Assembly: GCA_038235385.1 (NCBI GenBank)
Contig: JBBSTY010000185.1
Coordinates: 1 to 5,870, forward strand
Length of the DNA stretch: 5,870 nt
Direction of reading: 5' to 3'
Source of the DNA: JBBSTY01 sp038235385
GTDB lineage: Bacteria; Actinomycetota; Acidimicrobiia; Acidimicrobiales; Acidimicrobilacustridaceae
The notes beneath the pieces were generated by a model. That model worked only from the letters and a program-made list of their open reading frames with translations. It was not told the origin of the DNA and searched no databases. Shown one piece after another: positions 1 to 5,870 of the stretch (positions are counted from its first letter, which is position 1; every line of letters begins with the position of its first letter). Position numbers and translations under genes: made by a program.

Positions 1-848
1 CCGGTCTGGGTCCGTGCCGGGGACCAGGCTTCGTCATCGACGAGGACGCGCAGCAACGCGGAGTGGATCTGCGTTGATCGCCTGGCCACCACGGCGAAGC
101 CGATGTTGCGGTCTCGACATCCCGACACGAACCCGCCAGTGCAGCCGGCGGAATCAGCGCGCACGACCAACGGACGGCCAACAGTGCCCGACTCGTCGCC
201 ACGCCGGTGCCCGACGGCGCTCTGCTCGGGGAGCTGGGCGACTGCGGCGTCGAGAACGGCGAGGTGATCAGCGATGTTGTTCGCCGACGCGTTCCCGGGT
301 CGCAGCATCGATGCCAGGGTCTCGCCAGTGGCATCCGCGAAGCAGAAGATCGGGTGGAACCCGAACCCGCCCTTGTAGGTCGGCGCGGTGCCGGCCTTGT
401 TCTCCGAGTGGACCTGCACCAGCGACGCGTCGATGTCGAGCACGACCGGGTCGGTGTTGTTCGTGATTCCCGAGCGTGCCCACACCTGTCGGCGCACTGA
501 TGCGAACGCTGAGCCCAGATCGGCGAGCACGCCTGGGGTGATGGCCCGGAAGCTCCGATAGGTCGTCGGCGTCGATGCCACCGATCCGAACAGGCGGCTC
601 TCGACGCGCAGCTGCTCGATGTCTGAACATGACGACCCGCCGCCGGTGAGCATCAACATCGCCTGGGTCAGGACCTTGCCCCGGTCATGGACCGGAGCAC
701 GCTCACCGGCCCACGGCACCGCAGCGGAAAGCGCCTCGGCCAACCCGAGCCGATCAGCGAAGGACCCCAACGCATGGAGCCCGACATGGCCCACCGCACC
801 CTCGCCGCCGCCCTCGATCTTCACTCGAACCGCGCTGCTACCCTGCAC
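1..848 (-). CDS. IS1380-family transposase, C-terminus cut by window edge
   Basis: This is the N-terminal part (282 codons) of a DDE transposase that moves an insertion sequence by cutting and joining DNA ends. I read it on the minus strand; the frame is open from the start to the left edge, with no stop or frameshift. It resembles actinobacterial IS1380 transposases: an early KIEGGGEGAVGHVGLHALG segment (residues 10-28), a HDRGKVLTQAMLML stretch (54-67), a first catalytic-Asp region VVLDIDASLVQVHSENKAG (135-153), a YKGGFGFHPIFCF segment (158-170) and a second catalytic-Asp region VVRADSAG (228-235). Family members are roughly 450-480 residues, so about a third, with the catalytic Glu, lies outside. 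The chosen start is GTG at 848, because AGGAGG lies 11 nt upstream and an in-frame TGA sits just before it. A second GTG at 824 lacks such a site. Family assignment is from recognised motifs, not a search. Whether the whole gene is intact cannot be seen. Confidence 0.85.
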   Translation of the reverse strand, partial: MQGSSAVRVKIEGGGEGAVGHVGLHALGSFADRLGLAEALSAAVPWAGERAPVHDRGKVLTQAMLMLTGGGSSCSDIEQLRVESRLFGSVASTPTTYRSFRAITPGVLADLGSAFASVRRQVWARSGITNNTDPVVLDIDASLVQVHSENKAGTAPTYKGGFGFHPIFCFADATGETLASMLRPGNASANNIADHLAVLDAAVAQLPEQSAVGHRRGDESGTVGRPLVVRADSAGCTGGFVSGCRDRNIGFAVVARRSTQIHSALLRVLVDDEAWSPARTQT

Positions 849-960
849 TTGTCAGGTGCCCTCCTCGTGAGCCTTCCGGATGTGTCGCAACACCCAGAAA
901 AGCCCACAAGCAGGGCCCCTGTCGCGTCTCAGGTCCCTCGCACCATCTCAGCCCGATGAA
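849..960. mobile_element. Probable upstream end of the IS1380-type element (boundary unresolved)
   Basis: The noncoding stretch upstream of the transposase start must contain the 5' end of the element, including its terminal inverted repeat. The other end is outside the window, so the inverted repeat and target duplication cannot be matched and the outer boundary is not fixed. The segment contains a near-palindrome CAGGG-C-CCCTG at 911-921. I see no open reading frame of its own here. Position is inferred from the transposase start, not from a repeat I could align. Confidence 0.4.
860..865 (-). promoter_or_regulatory. Ribosome binding site of the transposase
   Basis: On the minus strand a perfect AGGAGG lies 11 nt before the GTG at 848. 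It is the strongest Shine-Dalgarno match I saw in the window and decides the start codon in favour of 848 over the in-frame GTG at 824. Confidence 0.6.
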
Positions 961-971
961 TGATCGGGGCT
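950..971. other. Imperfect inverted repeat / hairpin between the IS and the methyltransferase
   Basis: AGCCCGAT (950-957) pairs with ATCGGGGCT (963-971) across a 5-nt loop GAATG, with one bulged G. It could fold in RNA of either strand. No T-run follows on either side, so it is not a canonical intrinsic terminator. It may be a factor-independent brake, part of the element end, or chance. Confidence 0.35.
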
Positions 972-992
972 AGGGCCCAGCGGCCCGGCCGG

Positions 993-998
993 TAGGGT
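993..998 (+). promoter_or_regulatory. Candidate -10 box (TAGGGT) for leaderless transcription of the methyltransferase
   Basis: TAGGGT fits the actinobacterial TAnnnT -10 pattern. It ends 8 nt before the ATG at 1007, which would put the transcription start at or within about 2 nt of the start codon. The ATG has no Shine-Dalgarno-like sequence upstream, in keeping with a leaderless mRNA. No clear -35 element is visible. This is a pattern match only. Confidence 0.35.
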
Positions 999-1006
999 CG
1001 TCGGCC

Positions 1007-1741
1007 ATGGCTGGCCCCGCCCGACGAGTACGAGAACTGGTGAGCGGCTCCCCGATGCTGAACCAGACCACCCAGTCGGGTTGGATCCTGGCTCAACGGG
1101 CGCTGCGCCCCGGCAAGATCAGGCGCCACGTCGCCGGGAACGACCGACTTCGGGTGATGATCGGCTCGGGTCCGACGAAGGTCGACGGATGGCTGTCGAC
1201 CGACCTGATCCCGTCGCGGCCCGATGTCGTGTTCCTCGATGCCGGTGAGCGCTTCCCGTTCGACGACGAATCGGTGCAGCGCATCCACACCGAGCACATG
1301 ATCGAGCACGTCGACCACGAGATCGGGCGGCACATGCTCGCCGAGTGCGCCCGGGCGCTGGCCCCTGGCGGCCGGATCCGCATCGCCACTCCCGACTTCG
1401 AGCGGGTTCTGGCTCTGGGCGGCGACGTGGCGCCGGACGTCGCCGAGCTCTACACCGCCTCCAACCGACGCAACGGGATCGAGGATCCCGAGGCTGCCAG
1501 CCCGGTCTACGCCGTCAACCGTCTGTTCTCGGGCTATGGCCACCGCTTCCTCTACACCGAGGCGATGCTGACGGCGCGGCTCAGCGAGGCCGGCCTCACC
1601 GGGGTCACCCGCTACGAGGTCGGGACCTCCGACGATCCGGAACTGGCCGATGTCGACCACCACGGTGAGCAGATCGACGCCGGCTGGAACCGCTACCAGA
1701 CCCTGGTGCTCGAAGCGGCCAAGCCGATGTCGAGCTCCTGA
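1007..1741 (+). CDS. Class I SAM-dependent methyltransferase (COG4627-like)
   Basis: A 244-residue protein predicted to transfer a methyl group from S-adenosylmethionine to an unidentified acceptor, in the cytoplasm. Motif I with the following acidic strand reads VMIGSGPTKVDGWLSTDL (residues 50-67). LDAGERFPFDDESVQRI (77-93) forms the next strand and helix, EHMIEHVDHE (96-105) is the typical loop of this group, and LAPGGRIRIATPD (118-130) is the post-motif strand. This order matches Methyltransf_11-type proteins and the predicted methyltransferases of COG4627, which often sit in polysaccharide or glycoconjugate loci. There is no signal peptide or membrane segment. The ATG at 1007 lacks a ribosome binding site but follows a well-placed -10 box; a later start would still keep the fold intact. 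Its stop lies 5 bp before the glycosyltransferase gene, so the two are probably co-transcribed. The fold is clear, the substrate is not. Confidence 0.8.
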   Translation: MAGPARRVRELVSGSPMLNQTTQSGWILAQRALRPGKIRRHVAGNDRLRVMIGSGPTKVDGWLSTDLIPSRPDVVFLDAGERFPFDDESVQRIHTEHMIEHVDHEIGRHMLAECARALAPGGRIRIATPDFERVLALGGDVAPDVAELYTASNRRNGIEDPEAASPVYAVNRLFSGYGHRFLYTEAMLTARLSEAGLTGVTRYEVGTSDDPELADVDHHGEQIDAGWNRYQTLVLEAAKPMSSS

Positions 1742-1746
1742 GCACG

Positions 1747-2727
1747 GTGGCCGACCGCAACGATTCCGACCGGCCCCACCAAGGTCGCCCCGACCCGGCA
1801 GGCGCGCCCACGATCACCGGCCAGGAGCCCATCTCGGTGGTCATCGCCACCCGGGACCGCCCGATCCTGGTGCGCCGGGCCGTCGACGCCGTCCTGGCCC
1901 AGGACCACGCCGGCAGCCTGGAGGTGGTGGTCGTCTTCGACCGGTCCGAGCTCGATCCCGGCCTGGCGACCGATGACGCGCATCGTGGCGTCGTCGTGAC
2001 GACCAACGTCCGCACTCCGGGGTTGGCCGGGGCCCGCAACAGCGGCGTCGATCGGGCCACCGGCACCTGGGTCGCCTTCTGCGACGACGACGACGAGTGG
2101 CTGCCGGGCAAGCTCGCCGGCCAGATCGCCGCACTGGAGGCCTCGCCGGACGCCGACGTGGCGACCACGGGGATCTTCGTGAACTTCCGGGGGCGTGACA
2201 CCGCCCGCATCCCCGAGGCGGCGAAGCTCACCTTCGACGGGTTCCTGCGTGATCGCATGACGGCCGTGCACCCGTCGACCGTCATGGTCCGGCGCTCGGC
2301 CTTCCTGGACCGCATCGGCCCCGTCGACGAGACCATTCCCGGCGGTTACGCCGAGGATTACGAGTGGTTGCTCCGAGCCTCACGCTGCTCGCCGATCGCC
2401 GTGGCGCCGAGGCCGCTGGCGCGGATCCACTGGCACGGGGCGTCGTTCTTCTTCGAGCGCTGGCAGACGATCGACGCCGCCCTGGATCACCTGATCGCCG
2501 CCTACCCCGAGTTCCGCCAGGAGCCGAAGGGCCTGGCCCGGCTCAAGGGTCAGCAGGCCGTGGCCCGGGCCGCCATGGGCCGACGGAGGCGGGCGCTCTC
2601 GACCATCGTGGAGACGCTCCGGCTCAATCCGCTGGAACGTCGGGCACCCGTCGCCCTGCTCGTGGTCCTCGGCGTGCCCGCCGGGGCGATCCTCAAGCTG
2701 TTGCACCGCTTCGGCAAGGGGATCTGA
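1747..2727 (+). CDS. Family 2 (GT-A fold) glycosyltransferase
   Basis: A 326-residue inverting-type glycosyltransferase predicted to move a sugar from a nucleotide-sugar donor to an unknown acceptor on the cytoplasmic side of the membrane. After about 28 polar residues the GT2 domain starts at ISVVIATRDRP (29-39). It continues with GLAGARNSGVDRATG (92-106), the metal/nucleotide-binding acidic motif FCDDDDEW (111-118), and an acceptor-side GGYAEDYEWLLRA (199-211) whose ED is the likely catalytic-base region. An IHWHGASF segment (227-234) follows. Residues 300-319 form one hydrophobic stretch that may hold the C-terminus to the membrane. The start is GTG, 5 bp after the methyltransferase stop, with only a weak ribosome binding site, so translational coupling is likely. 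The gene ends 6 bp from the converging Nudix gene. The donor and acceptor cannot be told from sequence. Confidence 0.85.
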   Translation: MADRNDSDRPHQGRPDPAGAPTITGQEPISVVIATRDRPILVRRAVDAVLAQDHAGSLEVVVVFDRSELDPGLATDDAHRGVVVTTNVRTPGLAGARNSGVDRATGTWVAFCDDDDEWLPGKLAGQIAALEASPDADVATTGIFVNFRGRDTARIPEAAKLTFDGFLRDRMTAVHPSTVMVRRSAFLDRIGPVDETIPGGYAEDYEWLLRASRCSPIAVAPRPLARIHWHGASFFFERWQTIDAALDHLIAAYPEFRQEPKGLARLKGQQAVARAAMGRRRRALSTIVETLRLNPLERRAPVALLVVLGVPAGAILKLLHRFGKGI

Positions 2728-2733
2728 GCCGCA

Positions 2734-3408
2734 TCAGGGGAGCCAGGGCGGGTCGCGTGGCTCGTCGAACCAGACCGCCGACGTTCTGCCCTCGATGGCG
2801 GCGAAGGCCAGATCGCCCCACTGCTCGTAGCCGGCGAGCGGCGTGGGCAGCTCGTCACGGGCGAACCACCCGGCCCCGTCGGTCTCCAACGGGTGCGGGG
2901 TCAACTGACCGCCGACCGCCCGGCAGCTGAAGACCAGCGAGTACAGCGGCACCCGGGTGAGCCCGAGCCGCAACCCGTCGAGCACGGCGATGAGGCCCGT
3001 CACCTCGCAGGTGATGCCGGTCTCCTCGGCCACCTCCTTCATCGCCACCTCGGCCGGCGAGTAGCCGACGTCGGCCCACCCGGTGGGGTAGAGCCAGACA
3101 CCCGAATCCGAGCGCTTGATCAGCAGGATCTGGCCCTCGTCATTGCCGACCACGGCACCGATCGCCACCTTCGGGGTGACGTAACCGGGGACGCCCTTGC
3201 CGACCCCCTTGAGCCACTCGTCGATCTGCGTCTCCTGATCGACCTCTGCATCCGACGCATGACGGATGTCGGCCGCCACCGCCAAGACCTCCTCGAAGCG
3301 TTCGCGCTCGTACCCGCTCTCGGTGAAGCCGAGCCCGGTCCGAGCGATGCCCGAGAGCGCCTCGGCCCACCGGATCAGATCGGTCTCGGTGATCGGGGGC
3401 TTTGCCAT
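2734..3408 (-). CDS. Nudix hydrolase with Nudix_N_2-like N-terminal domain
   Basis: A 224-residue cytoplasmic protein predicted to hydrolyse a nucleoside diphosphate linked to another group; ADP-ribose or a related sugar nucleotide is a fair guess from family resemblance to YjhB-type proteins. Residues 1-70 are a helical front domain (LIRWAEALSGIARTGLGF, 11-28) like Nudix_N_2. The Nudix fold starts at VTPKVAIGAVV (77-87) and carries the box at 110-132, read as GWADVGYSP then KEVAEETGI. Against the consensus GX5EX7REUXEEXGU, the first Glu is Tyr and the Arg is Lys, while the metal-binding EVAEE core is kept; I recall a similar GWxDVGxSP form in YjhB-like proteins, so this is probably a subfamily trait. 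The gene starts 13 bp after the glnD stop on the same strand. It may be co-transcribed, and also has its own candidate -10 box. Confidence 0.85.
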   Translation of the reverse strand: MAKPPITETDLIRWAEALSGIARTGLGFTESGYERERFEEVLAVAADIRHASDAEVDQETQIDEWLKGVGKGVPGYVTPKVAIGAVVGNDEGQILLIKRSDSGVWLYPTGWADVGYSPAEVAMKEVAEETGITCEVTGLIAVLDGLRLGLTRVPLYSLVFSCRAVGGQLTPHPLETDGAGWFARDELPTPLAGYEQWGDLAFAAIEGRTSAVWFDEPRDPPWLP

Positions 3409-3414
3409 GGGCTG

Positions 3415-3420
3415 ACGGTA
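3415..3420 (-). promoter_or_regulatory. Candidate -10 box (TACCGT) for leaderless transcription of the Nudix gene
   Basis: On the minus strand TACCGT is followed by exactly 6 nt and then the ATG at 3408, the spacing expected when transcription begins at the start codon. It lies between the glnD stop and the Nudix start, where no Shine-Dalgarno sequence is seen. It would allow Nudix expression separate from glnD. No -35 element is evident. Pattern match only. Confidence 0.35.
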
Positions 3421-3421
3421 G

Positions 3422-5713
3422 CTAGGTCACGGCGTGGAGCAGGGCGCGCTCCAACTCGCTGCGGTTCTGCTCGTCGGCGACCAGCGAACCGTCGAGGTGG
3501 GTGAGGTAGAAGGAGTCGACCACCACATCGCCCACCGTGTGGACCTTGGCCACCCGCACCTCCACGTCGAACTCGGCGAACGTCCTCGAAACCCGGTACA
3601 GCAGGCCCATGCGGTCCGGGGCTTGGACCTCGACCACCGTTGCGGTCGCTGACGCAGCGTCGTCGAAGCGCACCGACGGTGGCGGGAGCCGGGGCCCGAG
3701 GTGTCGTGGCTGGTAGGTGCGGATGCGCTCGGCGAGGCGAGCCTCGATGGCCAGGTGCTGATCGAGCGCCACGTCGATCTGGCGGATGACCCGAGGCCAG
3801 TCGATCGTCGGACCGAACTGCGAGGTCACCGCGAACTGCTCGATCGCCATGTCGCCCTCCGACGCCGCTTCGGCCGAGCGCACGTCGAGCCCGTTGATCG
3901 AGAGGACCCCCGCCATTCGGCTGAACAGGCCTCGCTGGTCGGTGGCGATCACGGTCAACGTCGTGCCCTCGGCGGTCACGCTCTGGACGCCGCCCCGCAT
4001 GAGTTCGCGCTGGGTGGCGTCGGGGAACTCGACGGTGTCGAGCGCCGCCAGGTCGCCACCGTCGAGGAAGTGGTCGACTCGACGAACGAGGTCGCGCACC
4101 AGCTCCGCCTTCCAGGACCCCCACGCCGCCGGCCCCGTCGCCATGGAATCGGCCTCGGTCAGCGCCGCCAGCAGGTGCAGCCGGACCGGGTCGCCCACCG
4201 CCTCGGCCACCGATCGGATCGTCGTGGGATCCGACAGATCGCGACGGGTGGCGGCGTCGGGGAGCAGGAGGTGGAGGCGGACCATGTCGACGAGGACCGC
4301 AGTATCGGCCTCGTCGAAGCCCATGCGGGGGCCCATCACCTCGACCAGATCCATGCCCACGTCGGTATGGTCGCCCGGCCGCCCCTTGCCGATGTCGTGC
4401 AGGAGCGCTCCGACCAGCAAAAGGTCCGGACGGTCGACCCGGTCCACGAGCGCCGAGGCGTTGGCGGCCGCCTCCAGCAGGTGCCGGTCGACGGTGAAGC
4501 GGTGATAGGCGTTGCGTTGCGGGTGGTTGCGGACCGGCCCCCACTCCGGGACATAGCGCTCCCAGAGCCCGGTGTGGTCCATGGCCTCGATCACCCGAAT
4601 CGCTCGATGGCCCTCGGCCAACAGGCCGACGAAGCGATCCCGCAGCTCGATCGGCCAGACGTCGGGCGGACTCGGGGCCCGGGCCACGAAACGCTCGTGG
4701 GTGCTGCGGCTGAGCCGGGCCCCCTTGCGGGCCGCCAGCACGGCGGCGTCGAGGACCAGCAGCGGGTTCGAGGCGGGATCACAGCTCGTCTCGATCTCGA
4801 CACGACCGTCGCGCACCACCAGGCCCGGCGCCTTGGTCCGGCTCCGCCAACCCAGCAGGTTGCTCCCGGAGGAGAACGAGCTGTGGACGCGGTCCCAGGA
4901 CTCGTCGGCGATCCACGCCACCCGGCTGGCCGCCGCCGCGATGTCGGCCATCAACCGGTCGGCGTCGACCCCCAGAGCAGCCGCCACCGTGTCCTGATCC
5001 TGGAGCTGCAGCTTCTCGGTCGGTCGACCGTCGAGACGGTGCAGCTCGACCCGGACGTCGAAGAGGACGGCCTCGGCCTCGGCCAGGGCCTGCTCGTCGT
5101 TCACTTCGAGCACCCGTCGGGCCCGCTCCGCCCACCGCAGGGCATGGATGTCCCGCAGGCCGCCGCGCCCCTCCTTGAGATCGGGTTCGAGGAGGTAGGC
5201 CACCTCTCCCGACCGCTCCTGGCGCGACGCCACGTTGTCGCGGAGCATGGTCAGGAACCGCTTCGGTCGGGTACGCCACTGGACCTGGGCCGACTCGGCC
5301 AACTCATCGGTGAGATCCGCGTCACCCGCCAGGTGGCGCATGGTCAACAGCGAGGTGGCGGTGTCCAGGTCGTCGGCGGCCAGCGACAGGGCCTCCCTGC
5401 TGGTCCGCACGGCGTGACCGAGCTTCAGGCCCTCGTCCCAGATCGGGTACCAGAGTCGCTCCGCCACCTCACCGGGGACCTCACGGCTGCGGTGCAGCAG
5501 GAGGAGGTCGAGGTCCGAGTCGGGCGCCAGATCGCCGCGGCCGTAACCGCCGACCGCAACCAGGGAGAGTCCGCCAGGCTCACGTCCGACGCTCGCCTCG
5601 TCGAACCGCTCGACCAACCAGGCGTCGACCGTCGAGCGCCAGGCGTCGGAGAAGGCCCCTCCCCGCAGTGACCGGTCGGCTCGTAGACGGTCACGTTCGG
5701 CGGCGAGGGTCAC
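3422..5713 (-). CDS. glnD: GlnD: PII protein nucleotidyltransferase / nucleotidyl-removing enzyme
   Basis: A 763-residue cytoplasmic sensor of nitrogen status. In the family it attaches a nucleotide (UMP in enterics, AMP in studied actinobacteria such as Corynebacterium) to the PII protein when glutamine is low and removes it when glutamine is high. Domains in order: nucleotidyltransferase with GGYGRGDLAPDSDLDLL (residues 55-71; metal-binding D67 and D69); the GlnD central region with LLEPDLKEGRGGLRDIH (174-190); an HD hydrolase domain with HRFTVDRHLL (404-413) and LLHDIGKGRPGDHTDVG (437-453; H439, D440); and two ACT domains near 586-655 and 692-763 that sense glutamine. All key motifs are intact, so both activities are predicted. 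The length is shorter than the roughly 890 residues of E. coli but usual for actinobacteria. I chose GTG at 5713 because AGGA lies 6 nt upstream. ATG at 5749 and GTG at 5812 are in frame, but the latter would overlap the upstream gene. No amtB or PII gene is visible nearby. Confidence 0.93.
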   Translation of the reverse strand: MTLAAERDRLRADRSLRGGAFSDAWRSTVDAWLVERFDEASVGREPGGLSLVAVGGYGRGDLAPDSDLDLLLLHRSREVPGEVAERLWYPIWDEGLKLGHAVRTSREALSLAADDLDTATSLLTMRHLAGDADLTDELAESAQVQWRTRPKRFLTMLRDNVASRQERSGEVAYLLEPDLKEGRGGLRDIHALRWAERARRVLEVNDEQALAEAEAVLFDVRVELHRLDGRPTEKLQLQDQDTVAAALGVDADRLMADIAAAASRVAWIADESWDRVHSSFSSGSNLLGWRSRTKAPGLVVRDGRVEIETSCDPASNPLLVLDAAVLAARKGARLSRSTHERFVARAPSPPDVWPIELRDRFVGLLAEGHRAIRVIEAMDHTGLWERYVPEWGPVRNHPQRNAYHRFTVDRHLLEAAANASALVDRVDRPDLLLVGALLHDIGKGRPGDHTDVGMDLVEVMGPRMGFDEADTAVLVDMVRLHLLLPDAATRRDLSDPTTIRSVAEAVGDPVRLHLLAALTEADSMATGPAAWGSWKAELVRDLVRRVDHFLDGGDLAALDTVEFPDATQRELMRGGVQSVTAEGTTLTVIATDQRGLFSRMAGVLSINGLDVRSAEAASEGDMAIEQFAVTSQFGPTIDWPRVIRQIDVALDQHLAIEARLAERIRTYQPRHLGPRLPPPSVRFDDAASATATVVEVQAPDRMGLLYRVSRTFAEFDVEVRVAKVHTVGDVVVDSFYLTHLDGSLVADEQNRSELERALLHAVT

Positions 5714-5719
5714 GTTCGG

Positions 5720-5723
5720 TCCT
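5720..5723 (-). promoter_or_regulatory. Ribosome binding site favouring the glnD start at 5713
   Basis: On the minus strand AGGA sits 6 nt before the GTG at 5713. The in-frame alternatives at 5749 and 5812 have no comparable site, so this short match decides the start. Confidence 0.45.
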
Positions 5724-5751
5724 GCCCGATCCCCACCTGCGCCCCCCATCG

Positions 5752-5870
5752 CTACGCCTGGTCGCGAAGTGCGCTCACGGCCTTCATGGCCGCCTGCTGC
5801 ACCGGATCCCACAGCGGCGACAGGGCCGGGGCGTACCCCAGGTCCAGCTCGACCAGCTGGGATGCGGTGA
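5752..5870 (-). CDS. C-terminal end of a FAD/NAD(P)-dependent disulfide-oxidoreductase-type protein
   Basis: Only the last 38 residues are present, entering from the right edge and ending at a TAG. They read from SQLVELDLGYAPALSPLWDP to the end QQAAMKAVSALRDQA. The LDLxYAPxxSPxWDPV pattern is what I know from the C-terminal dimerisation domain (Pyr_redox_dim) of CoA-disulfide reductase, NADH oxidase and related single-cysteine FAD enzymes. Such proteins use NAD(P)H and FAD to reduce a disulfide, oxygen or a similar acceptor in the cytoplasm. The active-site cysteine and nucleotide-binding regions lie outside, so the exact enzyme cannot be named. The stop is 38 bp before the chosen glnD start on the same strand, which suggests a shared transcript. 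Confidence 0.7.
   Translation of the reverse strand, partial: TASQLVELDLGYAPALSPLWDPVQQAAMKAVSALRDQA

Noticed and set aside
14..630. Several frames on both strands within the transposase (for example 14-466, 207-500 and 268-630)
   Set aside because: They are out of frame with the transposase, have Arg/Pro/Ala-rich compositions and show no domain.
929..1663. A 244-codon minus-strand frame antisense to the methyltransferase
   Set aside because: No family motif is seen, and the opposite strand has clear methyltransferase motifs.
1605..2336. Minus-strand frames opposite the glycosyltransferase
   Set aside because: Low-complexity Ser/Arg-rich product with no motif, opposite a clear GT2 domain.
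3375..4544. A 389-codon minus-strand frame overlapping glnD and the start of the Nudix gene
   Set aside because: Its Arg/Gly/Pro/Ala-rich product is a frame shadow of the HD and ACT regions of glnD.
3701..5671. A 656-codon open frame on the plus strand, antisense to glnD
   Set aside because: Its product is rich in Arg, Gly, Val and His with no recognisable domain, and it lies fully opposite the well-supported glnD. Long antisense frames are expected in DNA this rich in G+C.
1..5870. tRNA, rRNA, CRISPR array, riboswitch or toxin-antitoxin pair
   Set aside because: I found no cloverleaf, regularly spaced repeat, conserved RNA motif or small paired genes. Intergenic space is limited to about 160 bp plus a few short gaps.

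Overview
This 5.9 kb window is high in G+C throughout, and its genes use GTG as well as ATG starts. The proteins are of actinobacterial character: an IS1380-type transposase, a GlnD with tandem ACT domains, and a Nudix hydrolase with a Nudix_N_2-like front end. An actinobacterium, possibly of the Acidimicrobiia, is the best guess, but the lineage is an inference from style and not from a marker gene.

Layout. (1) Positions 1-848, minus strand: the N-terminal 282 codons of an IS1380-family transposase, cut by the left window edge, with a good ribosome binding site. (2) Positions 849-1006: a short noncoding stretch holding the upstream end of the insertion element, an imperfect hairpin and a candidate leaderless promoter. 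(3) Positions 1007-2727, plus strand: a tightly packed pair, a class I SAM-dependent methyltransferase (COG4627-like) followed 5 bp later by a family 2 glycosyltransferase. (4) Positions 2734-5870, minus strand: reading from the right edge, the last 38 residues of a FAD/NAD(P)-dependent disulfide-oxidoreductase-type protein, then glnD (PII nucleotidyltransferase and nucleotidyl-removing enzyme), then a Nudix hydrolase. The gaps are 38 and 13 bp, so this looks like one transcription unit. It converges on the glycosyltransferase with only 6 bp between the stop codons.

How they work together. GlnD is the one gene with a well-defined physiological role: nitrogen-status signalling through covalent modification of PII. 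The oxidoreductase and Nudix neighbours have no obvious link to that pathway beyond position. The methyltransferase-glycosyltransferase pair suggests modification or assembly of a surface glycan or glycoconjugate, with the substrate unknown. The transposase marks an insertion next to this pair.

I do not see a novel defence system, CRISPR array, tRNA, rRNA or other clearly undescribed system here. The window is mostly ordinary chromosomal sequence with one mobile element at its edge. The most useful second-look items are two TAnnnT boxes placed for leaderless transcription, the glnD start choice, and the insertion-element boundary.
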